Part shown: positions 53,784-62,105 of the stretch, in pieces
Layout: every line of letters begins with the position of its first letter
How positions within the stretch are numbered: the stretch's first letter is position 1
Assembly: GCF_002979455.1 (NCBI RefSeq)
Contig: NZ_PCOU01000016.1
Span: 51,879-115,878, forward strand
DNA: 64,000 nt
Reading direction: 5' to 3'
Source of the DNA: Chryseobacterium sp. MYb7
GTDB lineage: Bacteria > Bacteroidota > Bacteroidia > Flavobacteriales > Weeksellaceae
Notes under the pieces: generated by a model
What the model was told of the DNA's origin: nothing
Seen by the model: only the letters and a program-made list of their open reading frames with translations
Databases searched by the model: none
Program-made: the position numbers and the translations under genes

Positions 53784-55868
53784 TTAAAAAGTAGCAGCAG
53801 GAGCTGTTTCATTATTAAGTTTTCGCTGAATTTCCGTCTTTTTACCTTTGGAGAAATCATAGCTTAATCCCAACACAAACATTGATTTATTGTTCATAAT
53901 CTGTGTATGAACTTTATAATCAACCAAACTTTCCGGTAAACTTTTCGTTTTATATTCCGAAGGCATTCCAATCCAGTACATTCCCGTGGAGAACGTCCAG
54001 TTTTTGTGTTTGTAGCTCATAAAAATATTATTCTGATTTTCATTCGTATTAAGAAATGCTCCACTTAAACTATAAACAGGAATATTAAACTGATACTGTA
54101 CTGAGAACGATTTATATTCCGAAGAAAGTGAAAAGTAATTTCCTAAATAATCATTTTTAATCAAAGCACCTTTACTTGTCCTTACAGTCTCGGAAGTTGG
54201 TGTGATGACCGCTTTTATAACAAGAAGACTGTTTCCAAAAGGCTTATAAGATCCCGTTAACTGTATACCATACCTTTGTCCATTTTTTCCATTTTCATAA
54301 GTCAGAGCATACCCTCCCAATACATCATCCTGAACATAATACTGATTGATCACTCTGTCGGTATATCGGTAAAACAGACCTGCATTAAAATCAAAATACT
54401 TATTATTAAAAGAATAAGTCAGATTATTGGCAAACACCTGTTGAGACTCTAAAAAAGGATTTCCTCGCTGAACAATATTAGGTGCCAGCTGCACCACATT
54501 ACTACTCAAAGCATTACTCCACGGACTTATCGGACTGTAACTTGCTGTAAAGCGAAGATTCTGATTTCCTTTAAGCTGATAGGCTAAAATAACCTTCGGG
54601 GTGAAGGTCCATTCATCAAAAGTATTCTCTGCACTTTTGTTGTGAATATTGGTAAGCCCCGCTCCGATACGATAGCTGAATTTATCAACTTTTCCGGCAA
54701 ATTCTGTATAAAAATACTGCTCCAGATAATTGACGCTGTATTGAGAATAACCGGCAAGATTATTCAGATCATTGGAAATAGAAGATCTCGAAATGCGATA
54801 TCCGGATGAAAGTTTTCCTGCTTTAAAATCATGAACGTGGGCAAGCTCTCCCACAAGACTTGTTTGTTTCGCCTTCAAAACCATATCATTGTCGTACACA
54901 GACAATCCTGAACCTACGATCCATTCTTTGGCCGTTTCTGTAGTATTCGTCGTATAATGAGAACCTACCAGATTGATACTCAATTCATCTTTTTCACCGA
55001 TTTTTTTAGAATAATAAAGATCCAGTTTAGGAATTACGTAGTCTGATCCATTATTTTTAAACATATTATGTTCTTCCATCAGATTATCTTCAGTAAAAAC
55101 ACTTTGCCCCACTCCTTTTGAAAATCTGCTGAAAATATCCATATTCAGCTTAGCCTGAAAAGCATAATCATCCGGAACAAGTCTGGTATAACGCAAGGCC
55201 ACATTCTGGAAAGTATATCCGAAATGATCTGTTCTGTTTTCATCAGAACGGTAATGTTTTCCATTCAGCTGATAATCATAGATGCTGTTGACCCTTCTGT
55301 CATTGTAATCTCTAAGATTCAGAGAGTATTCCAGTCCGAAATTATTTTTCCCCTTTGTATAATTCGCGTAAGCAGAACCATTCACAAATCCGGTATTTAA
55401 CGCCGTAGAAACATCAGCCCCGAAAACATATCCAGTTTCTGTAGATCTTGTCAGAATATTCACTACCGTATCTGCTCTCGTTGCCCACCTCGCTGGAGGA
55501 ATATCATAATACTCCACTTTCACAACCTCACTGGGAGCAACACTCCTAATCTGCATGTCTGTAGCTTCAATACCATTGATGAGAAATAAAGTAGTTCCAC
55601 CTTTTGTACTGGTAATCGTATTGGCAACAGGATCCAGCTGTAATTCAGGAAGAGTGCTCAATAAATCTTTGGCATATCGTGCTTTTTCCAGTGCTTCTTT
55701 ATCAAAAGTATACACAGCTTTATCCGCAAACTGTTTTTTGCGCTGTGATTTCAAAATAACTTCCTGAATCTCCTTGGTGGGTGCTGCATCAGCTGTATCA
55801 TTTTTCTTCTCCTGTGAAAATGCTAAAGCACCACAAAGGAAAAAGATGGTATATATCGTTTTTTTCAT
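53784..55868 (-). CDS. TonB-dependent outer membrane beta-barrel protein
   Basis: The 694-aa protein has a signal peptide ending AFSQ, then a TonB-box-like stretch EIQEVILKSQRKK, a plug domain (DLLSTLPELQLDP, LFLINGIEA, PSEVVKVEYYDIPPARWA) and a long barrel with alternating aromatic strands. It belongs to the OMP_b-brl-type family without a carboxypeptidase-like N-terminal domain. No SusD partner is adjacent, so it probably imports a metal chelate or small ligand. It diverges from the DUF3575-like gene. Confidence 0.85.
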   Translation of the reverse strand: MKKTIYTIFFLCGALAFSQEKKNDTADAAPTKEIQEVILKSQRKKQFADKAVYTFDKEALEKARYAKDLLSTLPELQLDPVANTITSTKGGTTLFLINGIEATDMQIRSVAPSEVVKVEYYDIPPARWATRADTVVNILTRSTETGYVFGADVSTALNTGFVNGSAYANYTKGKNNFGLEYSLNLRDYNDRRVNSIYDYQLNGKHYRSDENRTDHFGYTFQNVALRYTRLVPDDYAFQAKLNMDIFSRFSKGVGQSVFTEDNLMEEHNMFKNNGSDYVIPKLDLYYSKKIGEKDELSINLVGSHYTTNTTETAKEWIVGSGLSVYDNDMVLKAKQTSLVGELAHVHDFKAGKLSSGYRISRSSISNDLNNLAGYSQYSVNYLEQYFYTEFAGKVDKFSYRIGAGLTNIHNKSAENTFDEWTFTPKVILAYQLKGNQNLRFTASYSPISPWSNALSSNVVQLAPNIVQRGNPFLESQQVFANNLTYSFNNKYFDFNAGLFYRYTDRVINQYYVQDDVLGGYALTYENGKNGQRYGIQLTGSYKPFGNSLLVIKAVITPTSETVRTSKGALIKNDYLGNYFSLSSEYKSFSVQYQFNIPVYSLSGAFLNTNENQNNIFMSYKHKNWTFSTGMYWIGMPSEYKTKSLPESLVDYKVHTQIMNNKSMFVLGLSYDFSKGKKTEIQRKLNNETAPAATF

Positions 55869-56035
55869 GTCTAAGGATGAATTATACCATTAGGACAATC
55901 AATCTCCGATGTTTATTACATTCATAATCATAACCCAATAAAGAATTATCAATAAATTTTCTTTAATTTATATTTATTATGTTAAATTCAGCCCGTTTTT
56001 TGCTGGTATTTTTTTACATCACAAAATATAGAGTC

Positions 56036-56788
56036 ATGAAAAAAGCATTCATATTAATTCCGTGTTTCCTGTTTTCCGGATTAGGAGCTCAGGAAATAGA
56101 GAACAGTTCGGCTGAGAAGATGAATATTATCAAGACCAATGTCACGGCCTACGCATTCAGAAATATCAATCTGTCTTATGAGCGAGCTATCAACCAATGG
56201 TTTTCTTTGAACATCGGTTTCGGAACAATGACAGAAGGAAAAGTACCTTTCATTAATGCCTTTTTGAAAGATAAAGACGAGAAAAGATTCCAAAATCTTA
56301 GGGTAAAAGCTACAAACTTTACGATAGAACCAAGGTTTTATATAGGGAAAGGCTATGGAAAAGGATTTTATTTTGCACCATATTACAGATATTCAAGTGT
56401 TACTTCCAATACTTTTGATTTTTATTATGATTACAATGGTCCTAATTCAATTACGTATCAAATACCTCTTAGAGGCCAGGGAGATACTAATGGAAACAGT
56501 GGAGGATTAATGGTCGGAGTTCAGTTTTTTCTGACCAGAAGCCAGAATCTTGTCTTGGATTTCTGGATCGCCGGAGCACACTACGGAACCGGAAAAGGTG
56601 ATTTTACCATGACCTCAGATTATGTACTGACTCCTGATATGCAGGCTCAACTTAAAAAAGAAATTGAAAATCTGGATATTCCTTTTGTAAAGTATACGGT
56701 AGAAACCAATGCCAGTGGAGCAAGAATAAAAGTGGATGGTCCGTGGGCTGGCTTCAGAAGCGGACTTTCCATTGGATATAGATTTTAA
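56036..56788 (+). CDS. DUF3575-like outer membrane protein
   Basis: The 250-aa product has a signal peptide (AFILIPCFLFSGLGAQ) and an eight-stranded barrel-like pattern: IIKTNVTAYAFRNINLSYERAI matches the opening strands of DUF3575-type proteins, and the chain ends in GLSIGYRF, an outer membrane C-terminal Phe. The ATG at 56036 is chosen because it begins the signal peptide. Function unknown. Confidence 0.7.
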   Translation: MKKAFILIPCFLFSGLGAQEIENSSAEKMNIIKTNVTAYAFRNINLSYERAINQWFSLNIGFGTMTEGKVPFINAFLKDKDEKRFQNLRVKATNFTIEPRFYIGKGYGKGFYFAPYYRYSSVTSNTFDFYYDYNGPNSITYQIPLRGQGDTNGNSGGLMVGVQFFLTRSQNLVLDFWIAGAHYGTGKGDFTMTSDYVLTPDMQAQLKKEIENLDIPFVKYTVETNASGARIKVDGPWAGFRSGLSIGYRF

Positions 56789-56810
56789 AAAACACAATCT
56801 TGTAATACAT

Positions 56811-56835
56811 AAACCGTTCTTTTTCGGAGCGGTTT
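56811..56835 (+). terminator. Hairpin terminator
   Basis: AAACCGTTCT pairs with GGAGCGGTTT, then a T-rich run. It is the third hairpin of the AAACCGTTC type in the window. Confidence 0.75.
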
Positions 56836-56902
56836 ATTTTTTTCTGAAATTTGTATCTTGGATGCCATTATTAAAGAAACTTTTCCGGAAAATAAACATT
56901 TT

Positions 56903-58195
56903 ATGAACTCAACCTCAATCACCACAGCGCAAAGAATCAAAGCCATCATAGGCGGATCTATCGGAAATCTTGTTGAATGGTACGACTGGTATGCATATGC
57001 AGCCTTTGCTATTTATTTCTCCCATTCATTTTTCCCGGATTCTGACCTGAATGCCCAACTGATGAATACCGCGGGAATATTTGCAGTAGGTTTTTTGATG
57101 CGTCCTATCGGTGGGTGGATGTTCGGAAGTATTGCAGATAAAGTGGGAAGAAAAAAAGCGATGACTCTTTCTGTTCTTCTGATGTCTTTTGGATCTTTAC
57201 TGATTGCCCTTACCCCTACTTACGAATCTATAGGTATTCTGGCTCCTTTATTACTTTTATTGGCAAGATTACTTCAGGGGTTGAGCGTTGGCGGTGAATA
57301 TGGAGTTTCTGCAACTTACCTCAGCGAAATGGCCACACAGGACAGAAGAGGATTTTATTCAAGTTTTCAGTATGTTACTCTGATTGGCGGACAACTTATA
57401 GCATTGGGAATTCAGCTTATTTTACAGAAATTATTACTGACAGAAGCACAACTTGAGGAATGGGGATGGAGAATTCCTTTTGTAATCGGAGCGATGCTAT
57501 CTATTATCGCATTATACCTCCGAGCCAACCTTCATGAAACAGAAGCTTTTGAAAATAAAAAAGAAGTCAGCGAAAAGAAAAAAGGAACTGTAAAAGAATT
57601 ACTGAAGCATCCTAGAGCGCTGCTTACCGTTGTAGGGTTAACTTTAGGAGGAACTCTGGCTTTTTATACGTACACCACTTATATGCAGAAATTCCTGGTC
57701 AATACCGTACACCTTACGAAAGAAGAATCTACATTGGTGTCATTTATTTCGCTGTTTATTTTTGCCTGTCTGCAGCCTGTATTTGGAGGTTTATCCGACA
57801 AAATCGGAAGAAGACCGCTTCTTTTAGGCTTTGGCATTTTGGGAACTTTATGTACTGTTCCCCTTCTTACAGCATTGAGTACAACCACATCAATATGGAG
57901 TGCATTTTTTCTGATTATGGCTGCTTTAATTATTGTAAGCGGATATACCTCCATCAATGCCGTGGTAAAAGCAGAACTTTTTCCGTCCGAAATTAGGGCG
58001 CTTGGGGTAGGTTTGCCATACGCCATTACAGTTGCAGTATTTGGAGGAACGGCAGAATATATTGCGCTTTGGTTTAAAAAGATTGGTTCTGAAGAATATT
58101 TTTACTGGTATATTACCGGATGTATTCTCTTTTCTTTGGTTGTTTATATCGGAATGAAAGATACCAGAAAAACCTCTACACTGGATAAAGATTAG
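56903..58195 (+). CDS. MHS-family MFS transporter (alpha-ketoglutarate permease-like)
   Basis: The 430-aa carrier has twelve membrane segments and the metabolite:proton symporter signatures GNLVEWYDWYAYA near residue 20, GFLMRPIGGWMFGSIADKVGRKKAM, and LLQGLSVGGEYGVSATYLSE. These resemble KgtP and ProP. The ATG at 56903 is preferred over an upstream TTG in frame because the conserved region starts soon after. It probably imports an organic acid or osmolyte with protons. It is monocistronic and followed by a GC-rich terminator. Confidence 0.9.
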   Translation: MNSTSITTAQRIKAIIGGSIGNLVEWYDWYAYAAFAIYFSHSFFPDSDLNAQLMNTAGIFAVGFLMRPIGGWMFGSIADKVGRKKAMTLSVLLMSFGSLLIALTPTYESIGILAPLLLLLARLLQGLSVGGEYGVSATYLSEMATQDRRGFYSSFQYVTLIGGQLIALGIQLILQKLLLTEAQLEEWGWRIPFVIGAMLSIIALYLRANLHETEAFENKKEVSEKKKGTVKELLKHPRALLTVVGLTLGGTLAFYTYTTYMQKFLVNTVHLTKEESTLVSFISLFIFACLQPVFGGLSDKIGRRPLLLGFGILGTLCTVPLLTALSTTTSIWSAFFLIMAALIIVSGYTSINAVVKAELFPSEIRALGVGLPYAITVAVFGGTAEYIALWFKKIGSEEYFYWYITGCILFSLVVYIGMKDTRKTSTLDKD

Positions 58196-58219
58196 CTTCT
58201 GATAACTTTATAAAAATCG

Positions 58220-58244
58220 CGCGCCGCAGAGGATCTGCGGCGCG
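58220..58244. terminator. GC-rich terminator
   Basis: CGCGCCGCAGA (58220-58230) and TCTGCGGCGCG (58234-58244) form a perfect 11-bp stem with a GGA loop, followed by T residues. It is the most GC-rich hairpin in this AT-rich window. Confidence 0.9.
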
Positions 58245-58253
58245 TTCTATTTT

Positions 58254-58502
58254 TTAATGATAGGCCTGTTTAAATTTTTCAATCATACTATCCAGATTAT
58301 GACGCTGGACGTATATACTCTTTACCTCTTCATACCTCGGCGATTTGTAGAAAACCTCGTGGAAATCCATACTACCGTTTCCTACTTTTACAACTTTCTG
58401 TACTTCGATATTCAACTTTCTTAATTCGTCTTTGAAGACTTTAAATTCATCTTGGATACTACTGCTCATTAATATTTCTAGTTTTTTAGTTAAAAATTCC
58501 AT
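58254..58502 (-). CDS. Hypothetical protein, 82 aa
   Basis: A small, mainly helical soluble protein without a recognised domain (DEFKVFKDELRKLNIEVQKVVKVG, later RHNLDSMIEKFKQAYH). Upstream of the ATG at 58502 the sequence AAGGGG, three bases before the codon, is a rare good Shine-Dalgarno for this phylum, which favours this start over the internal ATG at 58469. It is convergent with the MFS gene and shares its terminator. Confidence 0.65.
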   Translation of the reverse strand: MEFLTKKLEILMSSSIQDEFKVFKDELRKLNIEVQKVVKVGNGSMDFHEVFYKSPRYEEVKSIYVQRHNLDSMIEKFKQAYH

Positions 58503-58687
58503 TTACCCCTTCAAATGCCGGGGGTAATCTCTCAAATTCCGAATAAAGTTAGTAAATTTATTGACACAAAATAACACTTTGGCAATATTTTATTATTTTT
58601 TTTACAAATAGTCAGTCAATATTATTCGATTGATACATATTCCGTATTTTTAACCCGTCAAAAAATTGTAACAACCTTATACAAACC

Positions 58688-59362
58688 ATGAATATTAAAG
58701 CATTTTTCTCTTTATTCTTTTTAATTCTGCTTACTTTCCTTCATGCTCAGAAAATGGAATTTAAAGCACCGGTTTATGCTACGATTCAAAAAAATATTGA
58801 GGATAAAAATTCAGAATTCTATTATCCGAAGCTTTTAAAAAGATTAAAACAGAACGATACGCTTCTTACAAGCAATCAATACCGTCATCTTTACTTCGGT
58901 TATACCTTTCAAAAAGAATACAAACCCTATAAAATAGGGAAGAAAGCTGAAGAGGTAGTCAAATATTATCGCGGAGAAGGTATTTCACAAAAAGATCTGT
59001 CCAAAGGAATCCAATTATTTCTGGATGTTTTGGATGAAAACCCACTGGATCTGCGTGCTATGAATTATCTGGCTTATTTGTATCATTTAAATAAAGATGA
59101 TGTTACTGCTGAAAAAATTGCCGGAAATTTTCATGGATTATTAAATGCCATTCTTACATCCGGAGATGGACTGAAATGTGATACCGGTTTTCATGTTATT
59201 TCCGTTACAGATGAATATGTACTTTTAAACAGGTTTCAAATGGAAACCCAATCACAAAGTCATAATGGAAAATGTGATTATCAGGAATTTGAAAAAGGGA
59301 AATATAAGATTCCAGGATTTTATTTTGATATCAGCAGGTTTTACGGAAGAATATTAGATTAA
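58688..59362 (+). CDS. DUF4919 family secreted protein
   Basis: The 224-aa product has a signal peptide ending LHAQ and a helical body (IQKNIEDKNSEFYYPKLLKRLKQND, QYRHLYFGYTFQKEYKPY, NPLDLRAMNYLAYLYHLN) with TPR-like spacing, ending in a short beta region. These features fit DUF4919, a Bacteroidota family of unknown function. It stands alone upstream of the hydrolase-sigma factor operon. Confidence 0.75.
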   Translation: MNIKAFFSLFFLILLTFLHAQKMEFKAPVYATIQKNIEDKNSEFYYPKLLKRLKQNDTLLTSNQYRHLYFGYTFQKEYKPYKIGKKAEEVVKYYRGEGISQKDLSKGIQLFLDVLDENPLDLRAMNYLAYLYHLNKDDVTAEKIAGNFHGLLNAILTSGDGLKCDTGFHVISVTDEYVLLNRFQMETQSQSHNGKCDYQEFEKGKYKIPGFYFDISRFYGRILD

Positions 59363-59543
59363 TTTTTCTGGAATTTTTACTATTTAACAACAAATTGCTA
59401 CAATAAATTTCATATGATTTCGCCCTGACAACAGGGATTTCGGAGAAGAAGAAATATTTTTTTCAAAAAAAAATAAATTTTTGTGTAACATTTTTTTAAG
59501 GCTCGTCTCTAAAAGACAAATAAACTTTAAAACTTTAGAAATC

Positions 59544-60395
59544 ATGAAAAAATTCACATTCCTTCTTATCATCATGTTATTTTTTTTAGCGGTATGCAAT
59601 ATATTCGGACAGGAAACAGCATATCCTTTTGAAGTAAAGAAAACCGGAAAAGGAAATCAGTCTCTACTATTTATTCCGGGATTTGCCTCTTCAGGTGATG
59701 TATGGAACGAAACAACGGCAAAATTTGAAAAAAATTTCACCTGTTATACTTTAACGATGTCCGGATTTGCCGGAACAAAACTACAGGCAGATGCCAGCTT
59801 TAAGGATTGGGAAAAAGGAATTGCCACCTATATCAAGAATAATAAAATTGACAAACCTATAATCATCGGGCACAGCATGGGAGGAGGTCTTGCTCTGGCT
59901 ATCGCAGCAGACTATCCTGAACTTGTCGGAAAAATCATAGTTGTAGACGCATTGCCGTGTCTGGCAGCAATGGCTGATCCTAATTTTACATCCAAAGAAA
60001 ATAATGACTGCTCCTCTACTATTGCTCAATTAACCGCTATGAATGATGAACAGTTCCGTAAAATGCAGACTCAGGCTATGCCACGTCTTCTGGCAGATCC
60101 TTCTATGCAGGAAACTGTAATCGAATGGAGCATGAAATCTGACCGAAAAACATTTGCTAAAATGTACTGTGATTTTTCCAATACCGATCTCAGAGAAAAA
60201 ATAAAAAATATACAGTGTCCTTCTCTTATTCTTCTGGAGTCTTATTTTGTCAATTTAAAGCCCATGATCGAAGAACAATATAAAAATCTGAAAAACACCA
60301 ATATGCAGTACGCTTCAAAGGGTTTACATTTCATCATGTATGATGACAAAGAATGGTATTTTAATCAGCTTACTCACTTTTTATCTGAAAAATAA
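59544..60395 (+). CDS. Exported alpha/beta hydrolase coupled to a sigma factor
   Basis: The 283-aa product has an N-terminal signal (FLLIIMLFFLAVCNIFGQ), the GFASSGDVW oxyanion region, GHSMGGGLA nucleophile elbow and a C-terminal GLHFIMYDD with the catalytic His. The ATG at 59544 is chosen over an upstream in-frame ATG because it begins the signal peptide. Its stop codon overlaps the sigma factor start by 1 base (TAATG), so translation is coupled. A periplasmic esterase under sigma control is likely. Confidence 0.85.
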   Translation: MKKFTFLLIIMLFFLAVCNIFGQETAYPFEVKKTGKGNQSLLFIPGFASSGDVWNETTAKFEKNFTCYTLTMSGFAGTKLQADASFKDWEKGIATYIKNNKIDKPIIIGHSMGGGLALAIAADYPELVGKIIVVDALPCLAAMADPNFTSKENNDCSSTIAQLTAMNDEQFRKMQTQAMPRLLADPSMQETVIEWSMKSDRKTFAKMYCDFSNTDLREKIKNIQCPSLILLESYFVNLKPMIEEQYKNLKNTNMQYASKGLHFIMYDDKEWYFNQLTHFLSEK

Positions 60396-60865
60396 TGGTT
60401 TTTGAAGAGATATATGAACTCTACTGGCAAAGGATATTCCGTCTGTGCATGGGATACGTGAACGATACTAACCTTGCTCAGGATCTTGCTCAGGAAACCT
60501 TTATTATTGTCTGGCAGCAGCTTCCTAAATTCAGGAATGAATCCAGCATAGGAACCTGGATTTTCAGAATTGCCTCCAATAACTGCCTTCGACAGATTGA
60601 AAAGGAAAAGAAATTTTCTAAAACAGATCTCCCCATTAATCTGGAAGAGAAAAAGCAGGAGTCTATGGAACCTCAGATACAAATGCTCTATCAGTTTATT
60701 TCGGAGCTCCCTGAAACAGACAGAATCATTATTTCATTGGAGCTGGAAGAGGTAAAACAAGCGGAAATAGCTCATATCGTAGGACTTTCAGAATCCAATA
60801 TCAGGGTCAAGATTCACAGGATAAAGGATAAATTAACGCAAAAGTTTAAAGAAAATGGCTACTAA
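60395..60865 (+). CDS. ECF-type RNA polymerase sigma factor
   Basis: The 156-aa protein has sigma region 2 (RIFRLCMGYVNDTNLAQDLAQETFIIVWQQL, with the DLxQETF core) and region 4 (LPETDRIIISLELEEVKQAEIAHIVGLSESNIRVKIHRI) as in ECF sigma factors. It overlaps the upstream hydrolase by 1 base and the downstream membrane protein by 11. Such partners often include an anti-sigma factor, and the next gene is the candidate. Confidence 0.9.
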   Translation: MVFEEIYELYWQRIFRLCMGYVNDTNLAQDLAQETFIIVWQQLPKFRNESSIGTWIFRIASNNCLRQIEKEKKFSKTDLPINLEEKKQESMEPQIQMLYQFISELPETDRIIISLELEEVKQAEIAHIVGLSESNIRVKIHRIKDKLTQKFKENGY

Positions 60866-61448
60866 TATAGATTTCAAAAACATATGGAAGCAGCAGACTT
60901 CCAACAAACCCAATATGGAAGAGCTTCTCGGAAAACTGAAAAAATTCAGAAACCACAATCTGCGCAGGCTGATCCTTACTAATATTGGATTAATAGCAAC
61001 TTCATTATTCATCCTTTTCATCTGGTACTGGTATCAGCCTGAAATGATTACCACAAAAATAGGAATTATAATGGTTATTCTAGCCATGGTTATTTTCCTG
61101 TTTGCGTATAACAAAATGTTTATGGTGTTTTACAAAATTGATCAGACACAGTCTAACAATGAATATCTCCAAAGCTTATATGTGGTAAAAAGCAAGCAGA
61201 AGTTTATGCAGACAACGATACTCAACTTGTATTTCATCATGCTGTTTTTGGGAATTTGCTTTTATATGTATGAATACACTTCAAGAATGACTCTTGGATC
61301 AGGTATTCTTGCCTATGCTGTAACATTGGCATGGATTGCTTTCAACTGGTTTTATCTGAGACCAAGAACCATAAAGAAACAACAAGGGAAACTTGATGAA
61401 TTAATTAATAAATTTGAAGAGATCAATAATCAATTAAAAGAATCATGA
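60855..61448 (+). CDS. Four-helix membrane protein, possible anti-sigma factor
   Basis: The 197-aa product has a soluble N-terminal region of about 37 residues (FKNIWKQQTSNKPNMEELLGKLKKF) followed by four membrane segments and a helical C-terminus. It overlaps the sigma factor gene by 11 bases and the methyltransferase gene by 4. The cytoplasmic N-terminus and genetic coupling suit an anti-sigma factor, but no zinc-binding anti-sigma motif (HxxxCxxC) is present. The assignment is inference. Confidence 0.65.
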   Translation: MATNIDFKNIWKQQTSNKPNMEELLGKLKKFRNHNLRRLILTNIGLIATSLFILFIWYWYQPEMITTKIGIIMVILAMVIFLFAYNKMFMVFYKIDQTQSNNEYLQSLYVVKSKQKFMQTTILNLYFIMLFLGICFYMYEYTSRMTLGSGILAYAVTLAWIAFNWFYLRPRTIKKQQGKLDELINKFEEINNQLKES

Positions 61449-62059
61449 TATCTTCAGACAACAAAAGCCACTGGGAAAACGTCTATGAAACCAAGAATCC
61501 GGATCAGGTAAGCTGGACTCAGAAAAAACCTCAGACATCGCTTGATTTTATCAGGTCTTCCGGATTGGGAAAAGATGCCAGCATCATTGATATTGGTGGT
61601 GGAGACAGCAATCTTGTCGATTTTCTCCTTGAGGAAGGTTATAAAAACATTACAGTACTTGATATTTCCGCCAAAGCTTTGGAGAAAGCACAGGAAAGAC
61701 TGGGAGAATCGGCCAGTAAAGTAAAATGGATTGCTACAGATATCACCACTTTCGAACCTTTAGAAACCTATGATATCTGGCATGACAGAGCGGCTTTTCA
61801 TTTTCTTACAACACCGGAACAGATTTCAAAATATATTGACATCGCAGAAAAAAGTGTGAAGAACTGTCTGATCCTCGGAACTTTTTCCAAAAACGGTCCT
61901 ACGAAATGCAGCGGATTGGATATTCAGCAATATGACGAAGGGTCATTATCAGAAAAATTTGAAAGAAGTTTTAAAAAAATTCAGTGTATTACAGAAGATC
62001 ATACCACGCCCTTTGAGACGGTTCAGAATTTCGTTTTTTGTAGTTTTAAAAAATTTTAA
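61445..62059 (+). CDS. Class I SAM-dependent methyltransferase
   Basis: The 204-aa protein begins WENVYETKNPDQVSWTQKKP, typical of stand-alone methyltransferases of this subgroup. It has the SAM-binding loop IIDIGGGDSNLVDFLL (motif I), LDISAKALEKAQERL (motif II) and WHDRAAFHFL near motif IV. It overlaps the membrane protein gene by 4 bases and ends the operon. Related proteins methylate thiopurines, halides or small thiols. Substrate not known. Confidence 0.88.
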   Translation: MISSDNKSHWENVYETKNPDQVSWTQKKPQTSLDFIRSSGLGKDASIIDIGGGDSNLVDFLLEEGYKNITVLDISAKALEKAQERLGESASKVKWIATDITTFEPLETYDIWHDRAAFHFLTTPEQISKYIDIAEKSVKNCLILGTFSKNGPTKCSGLDIQQYDEGSLSEKFERSFKKIQCITEDHTTPFETVQNFVFCSFKKF

Positions 62060-62105
62060 TTATTTATGTGTATTTTTTATTTATTTTTAGATCCACAACT
62101 CTTAA

